From Paraburkholderia humisilvae (GTDB taxonomy: Bacteria; Pseudomonadota; Gammaproteobacteria; Burkholderiales; Burkholderiaceae): a DNA stretch of 64,000 nucleotides. This document shows positions 24,950-33,885 of the stretch, one piece after another (the stretch's first letter is position 1; every line of letters begins with the position of its first letter). The position numbers were made by a program, and so were the translations under genes. The stretch covers positions 1 to 64,000 of the forward strand of contig NZ_CADIKH010000033.1 in the NCBI RefSeq assembly GCF_902859855.1, read 5' to 3'. Under the pieces are notes generated by a model. That model was given only the letters and a program-made list of their open reading frames with translations, was not told the origin of the DNA and searched no databases.

Positions 24950-26218
24950 ATGGTAACTGGACTCGAATTCGACACCCCTATTCTCGGCACGGTTCGCATG
25001 GGCGAAGTCCGCCCAGGTGAGGCGGGGGCAGAGGGTCAACTCGTACATTTCGACTACTTCGAAGTGCATACCCGGCGAAAGAACCCGGATGGCACGTGGG
25101 TAAAGCACGCTCTTCACGAGAAGCTCCTTAACTGTCAGAAGACGGCCGGAGAGGGTGAGGGCGAGAACCACGACCCGAAAAAGCTACTCCGGATCCCGAT
25201 CCTGTTGCCGTATAACAAGCCCGAGTTGCTCCTTACGCAGCAGTTCGAGGCGCGCCGCCTTTCGGACGGCAAACGTGTCTGCGTTGGCGACGGCGTCAAA
25301 GCGATTCGAATCGCCGAGTCGACGCGGGCCGGCGAAACAGAATGTGTCGGTTGCGACCGGTGCCCGTTTGGAAATAGTCAGGATGTGCTTTGCCAGCGCC
25401 GAACCTCGCTCATCTTTCGCATCGACGGGCAGGGTGATCAGTTCTCAGTTTTCGTCCTGCATTCGGCCGGGAGAAACACCGGGCAGACGCTGCTTGCCAA
25501 GCTCCACTCAATGCACGGGGCGTTCGGCGGAAAGCTTGTTGGTATCCCGATGTTGCTTAAGATGAGAAATACGGCCTCGATGGACCCGTCGCAAGGACCG
25601 GTGTTCTACGCTGATCTCGTGCTACGAGGAGTGAGCCCCAACGAGGCGGTGAAGTTGGCCCGGGTGCATGAAAAGGAGCAGCTGGAGGCCGGCTTCAATC
25701 AGGAGGGCCTCGAGGCGGCCATGCTCGAATTGAAGCGGCATTCGGCGTTTGCACCGCCGGAGGAGTTCGGGCAGGTCCAAGACTTTTACGCAAAGGACGC
25801 TCGACGTTCTTCGCAGGAAGTCACCGCTCAACATTTCGGAGGCACAGCCGTTAACTCCTCTGGAAAGTTGGCGGATGGACCGGCTGTCGGAGACGTTATC
25901 GAAACGGACGGTGAGACGGTGCGCCGGCCGATCGTAGGGCCGGCCACCGGGGCTCGCGAGCGGATGCGTGCTGCCGCGTTGGCGGGCGTCCAGGAACGGG
26001 AGGCAGCGCGTACTCAGGTCACGGATCTTGGGGAGGCGGTAAAGGCGTCCGACGACCGCCCGAAGACTCTTCAGCTTGTCCAAACGGCGACCAGAGAGAT
26101 CGCGACGGCAACGCTCGTTCAGGCGCCGTTGGCCGCGGCGATTCCTCGCGTCGTGGCCGCAGCCCTGTCCGGTATCCCCGAAATGCCGCGTGCGAATGCG
26201 GCACCTGCAGTGTTCTGA
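24950..26218 (+). CDS. Putative recombination directionality factor-like / metal-binding protein
   Basis: About 422 aa. The first 210 residues (LRIPILLPYNKPELLLTQQFEARRLSDGKRVCVGDG and RIDGQGDQFSVFVLHSAGRNTGQTLLAKL) resemble the large Gp3-type recombination directionality factor-like proteins found on plasmids and phages. ECVGCDRCPFGNSQDVLC holds four cysteines that could bind zinc or an iron-sulphur cluster. The C-terminal 130 residues are low-complexity Ala/Arg/Val. The ribosome binding site AAGGAGGAA is strong. The family call is tentative; the Cys cluster is directly visible. It heads a run of genes up to the bactofilin. Confidence 0.5.
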   Translation: MVTGLEFDTPILGTVRMGEVRPGEAGAEGQLVHFDYFEVHTRRKNPDGTWVKHALHEKLLNCQKTAGEGEGENHDPKKLLRIPILLPYNKPELLLTQQFEARRLSDGKRVCVGDGVKAIRIAESTRAGETECVGCDRCPFGNSQDVLCQRRTSLIFRIDGQGDQFSVFVLHSAGRNTGQTLLAKLHSMHGAFGGKLVGIPMLLKMRNTASMDPSQGPVFYADLVLRGVSPNEAVKLARVHEKEQLEAGFNQEGLEAAMLELKRHSAFAPPEEFGQVQDFYAKDARRSSQEVTAQHFGGTAVNSSGKLADGPAVGDVIETDGETVRRPIVGPATGARERMRAAALAGVQEREAARTQVTDLGEAVKASDDRPKTLQLVQTATREIATATLVQAPLAAAIPRVVAAALSGIPEMPRANAAPAVF

Positions 26219-26236
26219 TGGATCAAAAGGAAAGCT

Positions 26237-27133
26237 ATGGCCTTTGAAGAACTCGATGCGAGGGTGATCGGGTCGATGATATCGATTCGACTCGATGACC
26301 CTTCACCTGATGTTTCTCCGCGATCTGCCTTGCCGACTCCTCCGAGGCCAGCAGCGGCACCGGTTCAGCCCGACCAGCCAAAATCGGCGGCACCGAACGT
26401 GGCCCGAGTTTCAGACGCGGTTAGTCTCGAACCAGCTCCAGAGACGGTCGTTCTTGCCGCGCCCGGTACGGCGGAGCCCATCGCTGTAACGAAAGGTAAG
26501 TGGCGGGCGCTGTTTGTGATGAAGCCGTTGAATGCTGAGCGGATGCGAACGGCTTGGGCACTCATCGCGGTGGTATTCGTGGCGATGGTCGTCGGGGATA
26601 TCTGGTTGCATGGACGAGCGAAGTTCATCGCGGAGTTCCTTCCGAGCATACATGTACCGTTGAAAGCGGACGCGAGCACGGCGGTGACCGCGGCGCTTGC
26701 TCAGCGCACGGCGCCAGCGACTGACGTCACTGCGCCCCGGACGGTCGAAGCATCTGCCACCGCTTCCACGCCCACAGTTCAAGGAAGTGCTACGGTCACG
26801 CAACGGCCGCAACCGCCTGTTCAACCGCTCGCCGCGGCTGCGCCTTTAGCTGAGCCGACAACCGCTGCAGCAGTGGCTGTAAAGGCTGAACCCGTTAAGA
26901 CGGTGACGGTTAATCCGGTGCCGGCGACCGTGATGGCGTTGGCCACTCCCGTTCTGCCAATTCCGCCGGCGGGGCCGCTGCCCGTTCGACGCGGCGGACG
27001 TCCCGTCCCGGAGACCCCGCGACATGGTGAGCGCGAGGTAAGTCAGCAACCATCGGAACAGAATTCGCCCATCCTGGTGGGTGGCCAGTACAGCGACAAA
27101 GCGACCGATTCGAAAGGGAGTGAATCCAAATGA
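26237..27133 (+). CDS. Single-span membrane protein with Pro/Ala-rich tail
   Basis: About 298 aa. A cytoplasmic part of about 110 residues (with IGSMISIRLDDPSPDVSP at its start) is followed by one membrane segment, AWALIAVVFVAMVVGDIWL (about residues 115-133). A long Ala/Pro/Thr/Val-rich periplasmic part then follows without a recognisable domain. It overlaps the next gene (bactofilin-like) by four bases (ATGA), so the two are translationally coupled and may work as a pair, membrane anchor plus polymer. No family recognised. Confidence 0.6.
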   Translation: MAFEELDARVIGSMISIRLDDPSPDVSPRSALPTPPRPAAAPVQPDQPKSAAPNVARVSDAVSLEPAPETVVLAAPGTAEPIAVTKGKWRALFVMKPLNAERMRTAWALIAVVFVAMVVGDIWLHGRAKFIAEFLPSIHVPLKADASTAVTAALAQRTAPATDVTAPRTVEASATASTPTVQGSATVTQRPQPPVQPLAAAAPLAEPTTAAAVAVKAEPVKTVTVNPVPATVMALATPVLPIPPAGPLPVRRGGRPVPETPRHGEREVSQQPSEQNSPILVGGQYSDKATDSKGSESK

Positions 27134-27828
27134 GTAATGCAACAAGCAATGATCAGCAGGTCGATGTCGTTTCGTTCGTCCTGAACATCGACCCTGTGCG
27201 AGAACGCGTGACAACGGTTTTCCCGGCGGGAGCAACGATCGAATCGGATGGATCGCTGCGCCTTAAGGAAGGCGGCCGCATTGGCGGCGTGATCAAGGGC
27301 AACGTCTACAGCGAAAGTGGCACGCTCGTGATCGATCGGGACGCGATCATCGAGGGGAGCGTGTTCGCGAAGGGGCGGTGCCTCATCTTCGGCCAGGTCG
27401 GCTTGCCCAATCGCAAGGCTTTGATCCGGTGCGAGATGGTCGACGGTCTGCTGGTGAGTCACTTTGCCCAGTTGCATGCGGATGTCCAGCACAACGGCCT
27501 TTCGGCCACAAACGTTGGCGGCCAGATTCAGCGGATCGCGGACGTGGGCGTGCCGGTGGTGCCGGCGACTCAGCAGGAGGCGGCAGCGACGTGGCAACCG
27601 CCAGGCCAGCAGACTCAGCGCGACCAAGTGCCGCCGCAGCATCAGATGGCGGGGGCTCCTCTGGCTTTGCCAAACAGCCCGTCGCCGATCGCGAACTTTA
27701 CTGCGGTGCCCTTGCGCGTCGTTGTCGCGTCGGAGCCGGACGAGGGCCGCGCGGGCGAGCAGCATCAACAGGGCTATGTCAGCCATAGCGGGTACGCGTC
27801 CGGGAATCGCGTGCCTTATAGCGGCTGA
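27130..27828 (+). CDS. Bactofilin-like polymer-forming protein
   Basis: About 232 aa. The central part (GGRIGGVIKGNVYSESGTLVIDRDAIIEGSVFAKGRCLIFGQ) shows the repeated G-x-[IV]-x-G-x-[IV] pattern of a bactofilin right-handed beta-helix (about residues 35-130). The C-terminus is Gln/Pro/Ala-rich and probably disordered. Bactofilins polymerise without nucleotides and anchor enzymes, including M23/M15-type wall hydrolases and partition complexes. A plasmid copy coupled to a membrane protein is unusual; a scaffold for transfer or partition is an inference. Confidence 0.65.
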   Translation: MSNATSNDQQVDVVSFVLNIDPVRERVTTVFPAGATIESDGSLRLKEGGRIGGVIKGNVYSESGTLVIDRDAIIEGSVFAKGRCLIFGQVGLPNRKALIRCEMVDGLLVSHFAQLHADVQHNGLSATNVGGQIQRIADVGVPVVPATQQEAAATWQPPGQQTQRDQVPPQHQMAGAPLALPNSPSPIANFTAVPLRVVVASEPDEGRAGEQHQQGYVSHSGYASGNRVPYSG

Positions 27829-27852
27829 TCGGGCCACAATTTGCACGCAGAG

Positions 27853-27888
27853 GCCGCGGCGTTGTCTTGTTAGACCGTCGCGGCTTTT
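27853..27888 (+). terminator. Rho-independent terminator before traB-like gene
   Basis: GCCGCGGCG and CGTCGCGGC arms, followed by TTTTC. It separates the bactofilin unit from the TraB-like gene. Confidence 0.7.
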
Positions 27889-27908
27889 CATTTCTGGAGC
27901 ATATTGGA

Positions 27909-29177
27909 ATGACGGATTACGCGGGAAAGGAGCCCAGAGCCGTGCTCAGGTATACAGGGCGGTGGCGTGAGCGCTTCGGGGACCTTTGGAAGAACACCGC
28001 TGCAGTATTCGTTGGCACGCTTCTTTTCGGCGTGGGTGTCTGCGCAATTAGCTGGCGTAGTGGCGCCGCACCGTTGCTGGCCGCTTTGCTGCCAGTGTTT
28101 ATGGTCATGTGTGGATCTCGAATGCAAGCGTGGCTTCTCGGGCTGGGATATGGCCTGGCCATCGGAGTCATGGGATTTGGGGGAGCAGGGCAGTTCTTCG
28201 GTGGGTCCTGGCTCCTGGGGCTTATCGCTGGATCTGCTTACGGTTTGGCGTTCAGCGCGACGGTCGCAATGCTGTATCCCAGGAACACGCAGAGCCCGAA
28301 GAAGAAGGCTGTCGCGGGTCTGGCATGGACTGTTCTGTGGGCATACCCGCCAGTCGGAGCTTTTCTGCCCGGTACGTTGATTGCGACCTGGGGATTCTGG
28401 TTCCCGGGTACGAGGTGGGTTGGCTTGGGCCTAGGCCTCGGATTAACGATGCTACTCGCAGCCTATGCGCACACCAGGCCAGGAAGGCTTGCGGTCGCCG
28501 GCGTGGCCTTTCTTTCCCTTGTGCTATCGCCCATGCAGGAGAGCCAGCATTCGCGGATCGGGGATTGGACAGCCGTGTCGACCACGTGGGGCGTGCAAAC
28601 GCCGGAGACTGTCTCAGACACATTGGTGGAGATGCACCGGGCGATCAGTGAGTCTGCGAAAGCCGGCGCCAAGGTTATTGTGTTTCCCGAGAGCATCATC
28701 GGCACTTACGATTCATCCGAGCAGGGTGCGATCGACATCATGATCGGGCAGGCGGTCGAAGAGGAAAAGGTCTCGGTGATATTTGGCTCAAACGAGCTCA
28801 CGGATTCCGGGATGGCCAACCAGGCGCGGACCTACGAATACTGGCCGGAAGGGGTGAGACAGTTTATTTTCGAAGCTCGACAGACGGTGCCGGTCGCGGA
28901 GTGGAATCCGCTATCAAAGTATCACTATCCGGCTAACTGGTTTGCACGTGGCGTGGTACCGATCAACGGAAGGAGCGCTCTGTTCGTATTTTGCTACGAG
29001 GAGTATCTGCCTTGGGAGGTGCTTTATTCGATCGGTCGGGAGAAGCCGGACATGATCGTCGGCTTATCCAATCTGTGGTGGGCGAAGGGTACGGGCGAGC
29101 CCGTATTGCAACGCCGCTATGCGGAAGGGTTTGCACGGCTTTTCAAACTGCCACTGCTGATCGCGATGAACCAGTAG
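27909..29177 (+). CDS. TraB-like conjugal transfer protein (Lnt/nitrilase fold)
   Basis: About 422 aa from MTDYAGKE at 27909. Six or more hydrophobic segments fill residues 30-210, as in apolipoprotein N-acyltransferase. A nitrilase-like domain follows, with VIVFPESIIGTY (catalytic Glu) and SALFVFCYEEYLPWE (catalytic Cys). The Lys expected between them is not in place: FEARQTVPVAEW lies where YDKxxLVPFGE is usual. This matches TraB proteins of rhizobial and other plasmids, which are Lnt relatives of unclear activity that increase transfer. Terminated units lie on both sides, so it is probably transcribed alone. Confidence 0.72.
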   Translation: MTDYAGKEPRAVLRYTGRWRERFGDLWKNTAAVFVGTLLFGVGVCAISWRSGAAPLLAALLPVFMVMCGSRMQAWLLGLGYGLAIGVMGFGGAGQFFGGSWLLGLIAGSAYGLAFSATVAMLYPRNTQSPKKKAVAGLAWTVLWAYPPVGAFLPGTLIATWGFWFPGTRWVGLGLGLGLTMLLAAYAHTRPGRLAVAGVAFLSLVLSPMQESQHSRIGDWTAVSTTWGVQTPETVSDTLVEMHRAISESAKAGAKVIVFPESIIGTYDSSEQGAIDIMIGQAVEEEKVSVIFGSNELTDSGMANQARTYEYWPEGVRQFIFEARQTVPVAEWNPLSKYHYPANWFARGVVPINGRSALFVFCYEEYLPWEVLYSIGREKPDMIVGLSNLWWAKGTGEPVLQRRYAEGFARLFKLPLLIAMNQ

Positions 29178-29235
29178 TCCGATAATGTGGCGAAGTCCTT
29201 TGCTCACGCGAGGGACCGCCGCTCTGCGAAACGCG

Positions 29236-29634
29236 CTAGCGCCCGCTACGGATGTCCTCCTTGATGTACTGCGCAACGACCTTTGCTGTGATCCGACGCT
29301 TGATCTTCGCCGGTAAGGTCCAACGATAGAAGAGAGCGTGTCCGAATACGCTTAACCCGAAAAAGCCGACGAAATAGCGAAACAGCAGTGATTTTAGCTC
29401 GTCGACGCTGCCGAGATTGAGAATATCCCGGGCGTGCTGCAGATCTGACGCGGCAACCCAAAACGCGACCACCGGAACGAGTACAACAGCATATACGAGA
29501 CCTTTCCACGCGAGCACACAAGCGTCGTAGAGCCAGGCAGTGTCCGCCCACCTGTCTTCGGAATAGACCTCCGCTTTTTCCTGTTGGTAGAGGCGCTTGT
29601 AGTCGTCGACGGTTGGTAGCGCGATGCGGTTCAT
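29236..29634 (-). CDS. Hypothetical membrane protein, 132 aa
   Basis: Two membrane segments: LVYAVVLVPVVAFWVAA (about 47-63) and RYFVGFFGLSVFGHALFYRW (about 86-105). N- and C-termini are charged. No family recognised. It is downstream of the helicase gene on the same strand and may belong to that operon (AcaB-like, helicase, this gene). It is convergent with the TraB-like gene. Confidence 0.6.
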   Translation of the reverse strand: MNRIALPTVDDYKRLYQQEKAEVYSEDRWADTAWLYDACVLAWKGLVYAVVLVPVVAFWVAASDLQHARDILNLGSVDELKSLLFRYFVGFFGLSVFGHALFYRWTLPAKIKRRITAKVVAQYIKEDIRSGR

Positions 29635-29676
29635 CGTGGGGCTTTCTCTCGGTTGAACGTATATATGGGAGAGGCG

Positions 29677-31518
29677 TTATGCCGGGTAAACTGTTGCGGG
29701 GTTGGAGATCAGGCCAGCCTCAGCGATATAGGGGGTATCGTTGATTGGCGTGTGGAGGATGAAAAGGCGATTCTTCGCTCGAGTCATTGCGACATAGAAG
29801 AGCCGACGCTCGTCGACTTCTGTGCTGCCCTCCCCGAGCGATGGGACGATGTCCTTATCGGCGGCGACGATAGCGGTGTTCCCAAACTCCAGGCCTTTGC
29901 AGCTGTGCATGGTGAACAATCCAACAGATGCGGGATCGTCTTTGCCCTTCGGCTTTTGCACACTTTGGACACGCGAGACAAGGGAGCCGTTGCGGCGTTT
30001 AAGAATGTCACCTGCCTTGGTCAAGTGTCTGGCCACGCGGTCGCGGAAGTTGCCCGCCCGCATACCCATCGTCAGAAACGTCGCCGCAGAGTCGATAGCC
30101 TGGTTGACCGATCGCATCGGAGTGGTGGTGCCCGGAATCTTCCGGAACAGTGCGTCCTGCCGCCACGTGACGAGCAGTTGCTGAAGCGTTCGCATGTGCT
30201 CAGCGTCTATCTTGGCGATGTCGCCGTAGTCGTCGAAGTCCCGCTCAAAGAACGGTGCCATCGTAGCGCCCGGAATTCGTTTGTGAAGCTGGTTTAGTGC
30301 TTCCTCGCTTGTGCCGACGAATGCCAGGGCATGGTCGATGCCGCTACGGTTCATCGTCTCGACCGAAATTAGCAACTGCAGGTAGCTGTTGATGTAATCC
30401 TTGTCCCAGAACGAAGCGCCGTTTCTCCTTGAACGAATGTTGAACTGGTCCAACACTGCCTCAACTGAATCGAGGAGAAAGTTGGTGCGGGCAAGGATGG
30501 CCCATTCTCCGGGCTGGACAGCCAGCCGTCCGCCGGGCTGTTCCTCGTCGGGAAGCAAGAATTCCATGATGTATGGGATGAGAAATTCTGTCTGGAGCGC
30601 GACCGTATCGTGCTCTTCGCCGTCCTGGCGGTTTACGGCCGACACGGCATACACGTGAATTGAGCCGCCCGGCCCGCGCTTGGCAACGAGCTCTTTTTCG
30701 ACGCGCTGACCAGCGTTGTGACGGATCAGCCGATCGGCCGGCGCAAGGATCTCCGAATGGGAACGGTAGTTTTCGCCCAATGGAATGATCTCGGCGCCGG
30801 TCTGCTCAACGAAATCGATCATGCCCTTGTAGCCTAGTGCGCGACGCCACGCATAGATGGACTGATCGTCATCTCCGACGATCGTGACGGGGATGTCACG
30901 TTTGGCGTGCGCCATCATCCACACGAACTGGATTTCGTCGCTATCCTGAAACTCGTCGACGAGGAGGTGCGTGACGGGCAGGGGAGGCAAATCTCCATTG
31001 CTCATTTTCGTCGCGCAGTCGCGCATGACGTCGTATAGATCGACGACGCGATTGCGCTTGAGCATCTCGTTGTAGGCCAGGATAAACGGCGGAATCTCGC
31101 TCCCAGAGGGCGCGATTGCGCACTTGTAGTTCTCGAAGAGCTTGAATGCTTCTTCGTTGTCGATTTCAGTGTTCGTTGCCGAAATAGCCCTGCGCAGAAA
31201 GGTCTTCTGTTCGGGAGGAGTGGCGATCTTGCCGAGCATCTTGTGTCGGCGGAGGTGATCGATTGACAGCTTGTGGAATGTACCCAGGTCAACCCGCTTG
31301 AGGACGTCGTAACCAAACTCCTTCACCAGTCGTTCGCGCATCTCGTTCGCGGTATCGCTGGTGAAGGTGACGGCTCCTACCCGAAATTTCCGATCGGCCT
31401 GCAGGATCACGCCGATTTTTGTGATGATCGTCTTGGTCTTTCCCGAACCTGGCCCGGCTACGGCAAGCATATTGCCGGAGCCATGAGCCACTCGGTGTTG
31501 GGAAGGATTGAGACTCAC
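29677..31518 (-). CDS. UvrD/Rep-family DNA helicase (SF1A)
   Basis: About 613 aa. It unwinds DNA with 3'-5' polarity. Motifs in order: Q-motif LNPSQHRVAH, Walker A AGPGSGKTKT, Ia VGAVTFTSDTANEMRERL, motif II LLVDEFQDS, motif III TIVGDDDQSIYAWRRA, motif IV ENYRSHSEIL, motif V TMHSCKGLEFGN and motif VI LFYVAMTRAKNRLFIL. It is slightly shorter than chromosomal UvrD/Rep (about 670-720). On a plasmid it may support replication or processing of transferred DNA. Its start is three bases after the stop of the upstream 247-aa gene, so the two are co-transcribed. Confidence 0.92.
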   Translation of the reverse strand: MSLNPSQHRVAHGSGNMLAVAGPGSGKTKTIITKIGVILQADRKFRVGAVTFTSDTANEMRERLVKEFGYDVLKRVDLGTFHKLSIDHLRRHKMLGKIATPPEQKTFLRRAISATNTEIDNEEAFKLFENYKCAIAPSGSEIPPFILAYNEMLKRNRVVDLYDVMRDCATKMSNGDLPPLPVTHLLVDEFQDSDEIQFVWMMAHAKRDIPVTIVGDDDQSIYAWRRALGYKGMIDFVEQTGAEIIPLGENYRSHSEILAPADRLIRHNAGQRVEKELVAKRGPGGSIHVYAVSAVNRQDGEEHDTVALQTEFLIPYIMEFLLPDEEQPGGRLAVQPGEWAILARTNFLLDSVEAVLDQFNIRSRRNGASFWDKDYINSYLQLLISVETMNRSGIDHALAFVGTSEEALNQLHKRIPGATMAPFFERDFDDYGDIAKIDAEHMRTLQQLLVTWRQDALFRKIPGTTTPMRSVNQAIDSAATFLTMGMRAGNFRDRVARHLTKAGDILKRRNGSLVSRVQSVQKPKGKDDPASVGLFTMHSCKGLEFGNTAIVAADKDIVPSLGEGSTEVDERRLFYVAMTRAKNRLFILHTPINDTPYIAEAGLISNPATVYPA

Positions 31519-31521
31519 GGA

Positions 31522-32265
31522 CTAAGCCGCCTGTGCATGGGCTTCGTCGGAGGGCGCCGGGGCAGGTTGCGCGGCGTCGCCCGTTGGAGCAGGCGGTTCG
31601 CTTTCGGCGCCGGGCGCTTTCACTGGCGTAGCGGCGACTGTGGCCGCGCCGGTGCGGGCCTGCTCGCTTGCCTGCCACGCGTTAAACTTCTTGTATGTCT
31701 GGAACTTGACATCGCGTGCGAGATTCGTAATGGAGCGGATGCGCTTGCGCACCTTGAGCTCTTCACCGTGGCGATCGCGGGCCGAGACCAGTCCGTTCAG
31801 GTAGGCCGACCAGAGATGCAGCATGTACTCGTCGGCGATGCGGAGTAGCTTGATGTAGTTCTTCGCGTGCGGTGAGGCGTAAAGCAGGTCCTGCTTGAGC
31901 ACGCTCGGGAATTCGGCGCTCGGCTCGATGGCGTTGGCCTGAAACAGTTGCCAGAGTTGTTGTTTCAGGTTGTTGACGTAGGCAATCGTTTCGCCGATCT
32001 TCTTCCGGAACAACTCGTCGATCTCGTCGCAGGCAGTAGCATCGTAGCGCGGTAGTGTGCGCGGAGCATCGATCGCGAAGTGCAGGTTCTTGTTGAGGAG
32101 GGTGTAGTCGCGCCGGACGAACGACTGGACGATGCTCGAGCCAAACTCGACCGGCTCTTTCTCGAGCGCGCCTCGCATTTGCCGACCGAAGGTCTCCCGG
32201 GCGAATTCCGCGACCTGCATGGTTACGGTTGGGCGCAGGAGGTTGACGCTTTCCGCGATGGTCAT
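31522..32265 (-). CDS. AcaB/DUF1845-like plasmid protein
   Basis: About 247 aa. ESVNLLRPTVTMQVAEFARETFGR at the start, then a helical body with NKNLHFAIDAPRTLPRYDATACDEIDELFRKKI and ADEYMLHLWSAYLNGLVSARDRH. This looks like the AcaB / PFL_4669 (DUF1845) proteins of integrative conjugative elements and large plasmids. AcaB of IncC plasmids activates the transfer activator genes. The C-terminal 50 residues are Ala/Pro-rich. The call rests on remembered similarity and is moderate. It leads the helicase operon and faces a 680-base control region with two operator palindromes. Confidence 0.5.
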   Translation of the reverse strand: MTIAESVNLLRPTVTMQVAEFARETFGRQMRGALEKEPVEFGSSIVQSFVRRDYTLLNKNLHFAIDAPRTLPRYDATACDEIDELFRKKIGETIAYVNNLKQQLWQLFQANAIEPSAEFPSVLKQDLLYASPHAKNYIKLLRIADEYMLHLWSAYLNGLVSARDRHGEELKVRKRIRSITNLARDVKFQTYKKFNAWQASEQARTGAATVAATPVKAPGAESEPPAPTGDAAQPAPAPSDEAHAQAA

Positions 32266-32429
32266 GATGGTTCCTCATAGGAAGTGGGTCAGCGTAGAGT
32301 AAGTGCGAGGCCTAGCTGTAACAACTCTGAAACGTTAGCTAAGAGGCGGGTCTTTCAGCCATGCCTGTCGAGGCAAATTCAGAGGAAACGAAGGGGACGG
32401 ATCACAATGTGTTGGCGCGAAAAGTCGGA

Positions 32430-32446
32430 ATTTCCTGTCAGGAATT
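32430..32446. promoter_or_regulatory. Palindromic operator, copy 4
   Basis: ATTTCCTGTCAGGAATT, symmetric around the central T. Confidence 0.65.
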
Positions 32447-32564
32447 CACTTGCAATTTCGATTGGGCCGGTAGAAAATCGACGCCGTGCCGGTAGAGAAT
32501 CGGCGCTCAGCAGCTGGAGCTGGTACTCATCTCGAGCCCCCTTGGTGCGGACTGACGACGGTCG

Positions 32565-32580
32565 GTTCCTGGCAGGAAAC
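32565..32580. promoter_or_regulatory. Palindromic operator, copy 5
   Basis: GTTCCTGGCAGGAAAC, 135 bases downstream of copy 4. Confidence 0.6.
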
Positions 32581-32877
32581 TGCCAAATCGCTTTGTAAAA
32601 GGGTCCCGCTGACCCGGGAGTGCCTCAAGCACTGCCAGAAGTACTCGCCTCCGGGTGGTCCCCGGGGGCTTTCGAATAGGCGTTGAAAACGCTCTCTTTC
32701 CCTCCATTGTCTATTCCAAAGCCAGTATTTCGTGCGACGTAGCTGTTAGACGTCGTTGAAATGCCCTCTGACCGTTGTCGCGTCAGGGGGTAAGTCCGGG
32801 GTTCCCCGGGCCATAGCTGGTCATCCAGCCAATCTGTCTCAGGCATCGCCTGACGTAGCTTCATGCTGCGTATTCAA

Positions 32878-32909
32878 CCCTTGCGGGAATCTCATTTCCG
32901 CAAAGGGGA
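32878..32909 (+). promoter_or_regulatory. GC-rich leader hairpin, copy b
   Basis: CCCTTGCGGGAAT-ctc-ATTTCCGCAAAGGGG: CCC pairs with GGG and GCGG(G)AAT with ATT(T)CCGC. It lies 34 bases before the ATG at 32943. Confidence 0.65.
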
Positions 32910-32942
32910 TGGGCTTCTCGCGTCTCTGTGATGGAGAAGCCT

Positions 32943-33206
32943 ATGAACTGGACGGAAGTTTCTCGTCTGCAAGGCAATTCTCGCGTCGAGTCTCGCGTGG
33001 AGGTCGACGACATTACTCGTGATCGGTTTTTTACGGTCTGGGAACTGTCGAATCCCAGTGGATGCCTCATTTTTCATCGGGAAAAGAAAGACCACGGGCA
33101 GCACCATTTCCTTAGTGTCACGAAAGATAGCCGCGGACTCACGGATATCGTTCAAGCGCTGAGGGAGGGTGCGGAGCTGTTCACCGACAAGGAGAACGGC
33201 TCATGA
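32943..33206 (+). CDS. Hypothetical protein, 87 aa
   Basis: No family recognised. The ATG at 32943 is preferred because GGAG lies eight bases before it; an upstream ATG has none. The sequence (RDRFFTVWELSNPSGCLIFHREKKDHGQHHFLSV) suggests a small beta-rich domain, then one helix (GLTDIVQALREGAELF). It begins a co-directional block of genes reaching to about 48.4 kb. Its stop overlaps the next start (ATGA), so the two are coupled. Confidence 0.6.
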   Translation: MNWTEVSRLQGNSRVESRVEVDDITRDRFFTVWELSNPSGCLIFHREKKDHGQHHFLSVTKDSRGLTDIVQALREGAELFTDKENGS

Positions 33207-33826
33207 GCGCGATCGAGTTGGTGCCGGTCCAAGGTACGTTCTTCTTTATTCCCGAACACGAACAGGTCGTTCGGGAAGCGAAGGCGGATCAGGCGGCGCG
33301 CGAGAGAACGGCGAGGCAGTCAGCCTACGCCAAGAGTAAGTTGAAGGTTCGGTCAATCCCTGAAGGATTCGATGACCTGGATATGCCGCTGCTTTGTGAG
33401 TCGTTTGCCCGGATTTTCGAGGCGGACGAAGGCGAAGTGGAGGTTCCGGTCGTCGGTGTGGTCGGGGGGGATTGTGCGCGAGAGGAGTGGAGCGATGAAG
33501 GCGTGAAGTGGCTTCACGTTCTGTGTCTCGAGCGTTCTATCGAACTGTTGTCGATGCGCGGTAACCTAGAGGAGAAGCACGACATCCTTGACTGGGTGTT
33601 GAAGCCGAACTTCATGGGCTACCGTGACCAGTTCCTCTCTGAGGTCGACGACGAAATCGTCGACGGCAAGAGAACTGAAATCGTTGAGAAGCGTCGGATG
33701 CGGGTCAAGCTGTATCAGAGCGAGATCCCGTTCACCTTCGTCACCTGCTGCCGAGTCGCCGGCCTGAACCCTGATGAACTCAGGGAACAGATTCGTGCGA
33801 GAAAGGCGCAGATTCTAAGTACTTAA
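33203..33826 (+). CDS. Hypothetical protein, 207 aa
   Basis: No family recognised. A soluble protein with a charged N-terminal helix (EQVVREAKADQAARERTARQSAYAKSKLKV), a hydrophobic middle (EVPVVGVVGGD) and a helical end (VEKRRMRVKLYQSEIPFTFVTCCRVAGLNPDEL). It overlaps the 87-aa gene by four bases and is followed by a GC-rich hairpin and the MoxR-like ATPase gene. Context suggests a part of the same DNA-metabolism unit. Confidence 0.6.
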   Translation: MSAIELVPVQGTFFFIPEHEQVVREAKADQAARERTARQSAYAKSKLKVRSIPEGFDDLDMPLLCESFARIFEADEGEVEVPVVGVVGGDCAREEWSDEGVKWLHVLCLERSIELLSMRGNLEEKHDILDWVLKPNFMGYRDQFLSEVDDEIVDGKRTEIVEKRRMRVKLYQSEIPFTFVTCCRVAGLNPDELREQIRARKAQILST

Positions 33827-33856
33827 GCCCACGGGGGCTCCAGTCCCCGAGAGGGC
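33827..33856 (+). promoter_or_regulatory. GC-rich leader hairpin, copy f
   Basis: GCCC-a-CGGGG, loop gctccagt, CCCCG-aga-GGGC, starting directly after the stop codon of the previous gene. GGAGTCCTCC and CTGGAGAACTCC follow before the ATG at 33886, so the ribosome binding site could also be paired. Confidence 0.6.
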
Positions 33857-33885
33857 TGGAGTCCTCCAAATATCTGGAGAACTCC

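Larger units (their letters stand above)
32266..32942. promoter_or_regulatory. Divergent control region with two operators, repeat and long leader
   Basis: A gene-free stretch of about 680 bases between the AcaB-like gene (minus) and the 32943 gene (plus). It holds palindromes at 32430-32446 and 32565-32580, a direct repeat of GCCGGTAGA(A/G)AATCG(A/G)CG at 32466-32483 and 32488-32505, and a long leader with several hairpins. The leader ends in the GC-rich hairpin at 32878-32909. It also has AGCAGCTGGAGCT near 32509, like the 15.8-kb leader. Confidence 0.6.
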
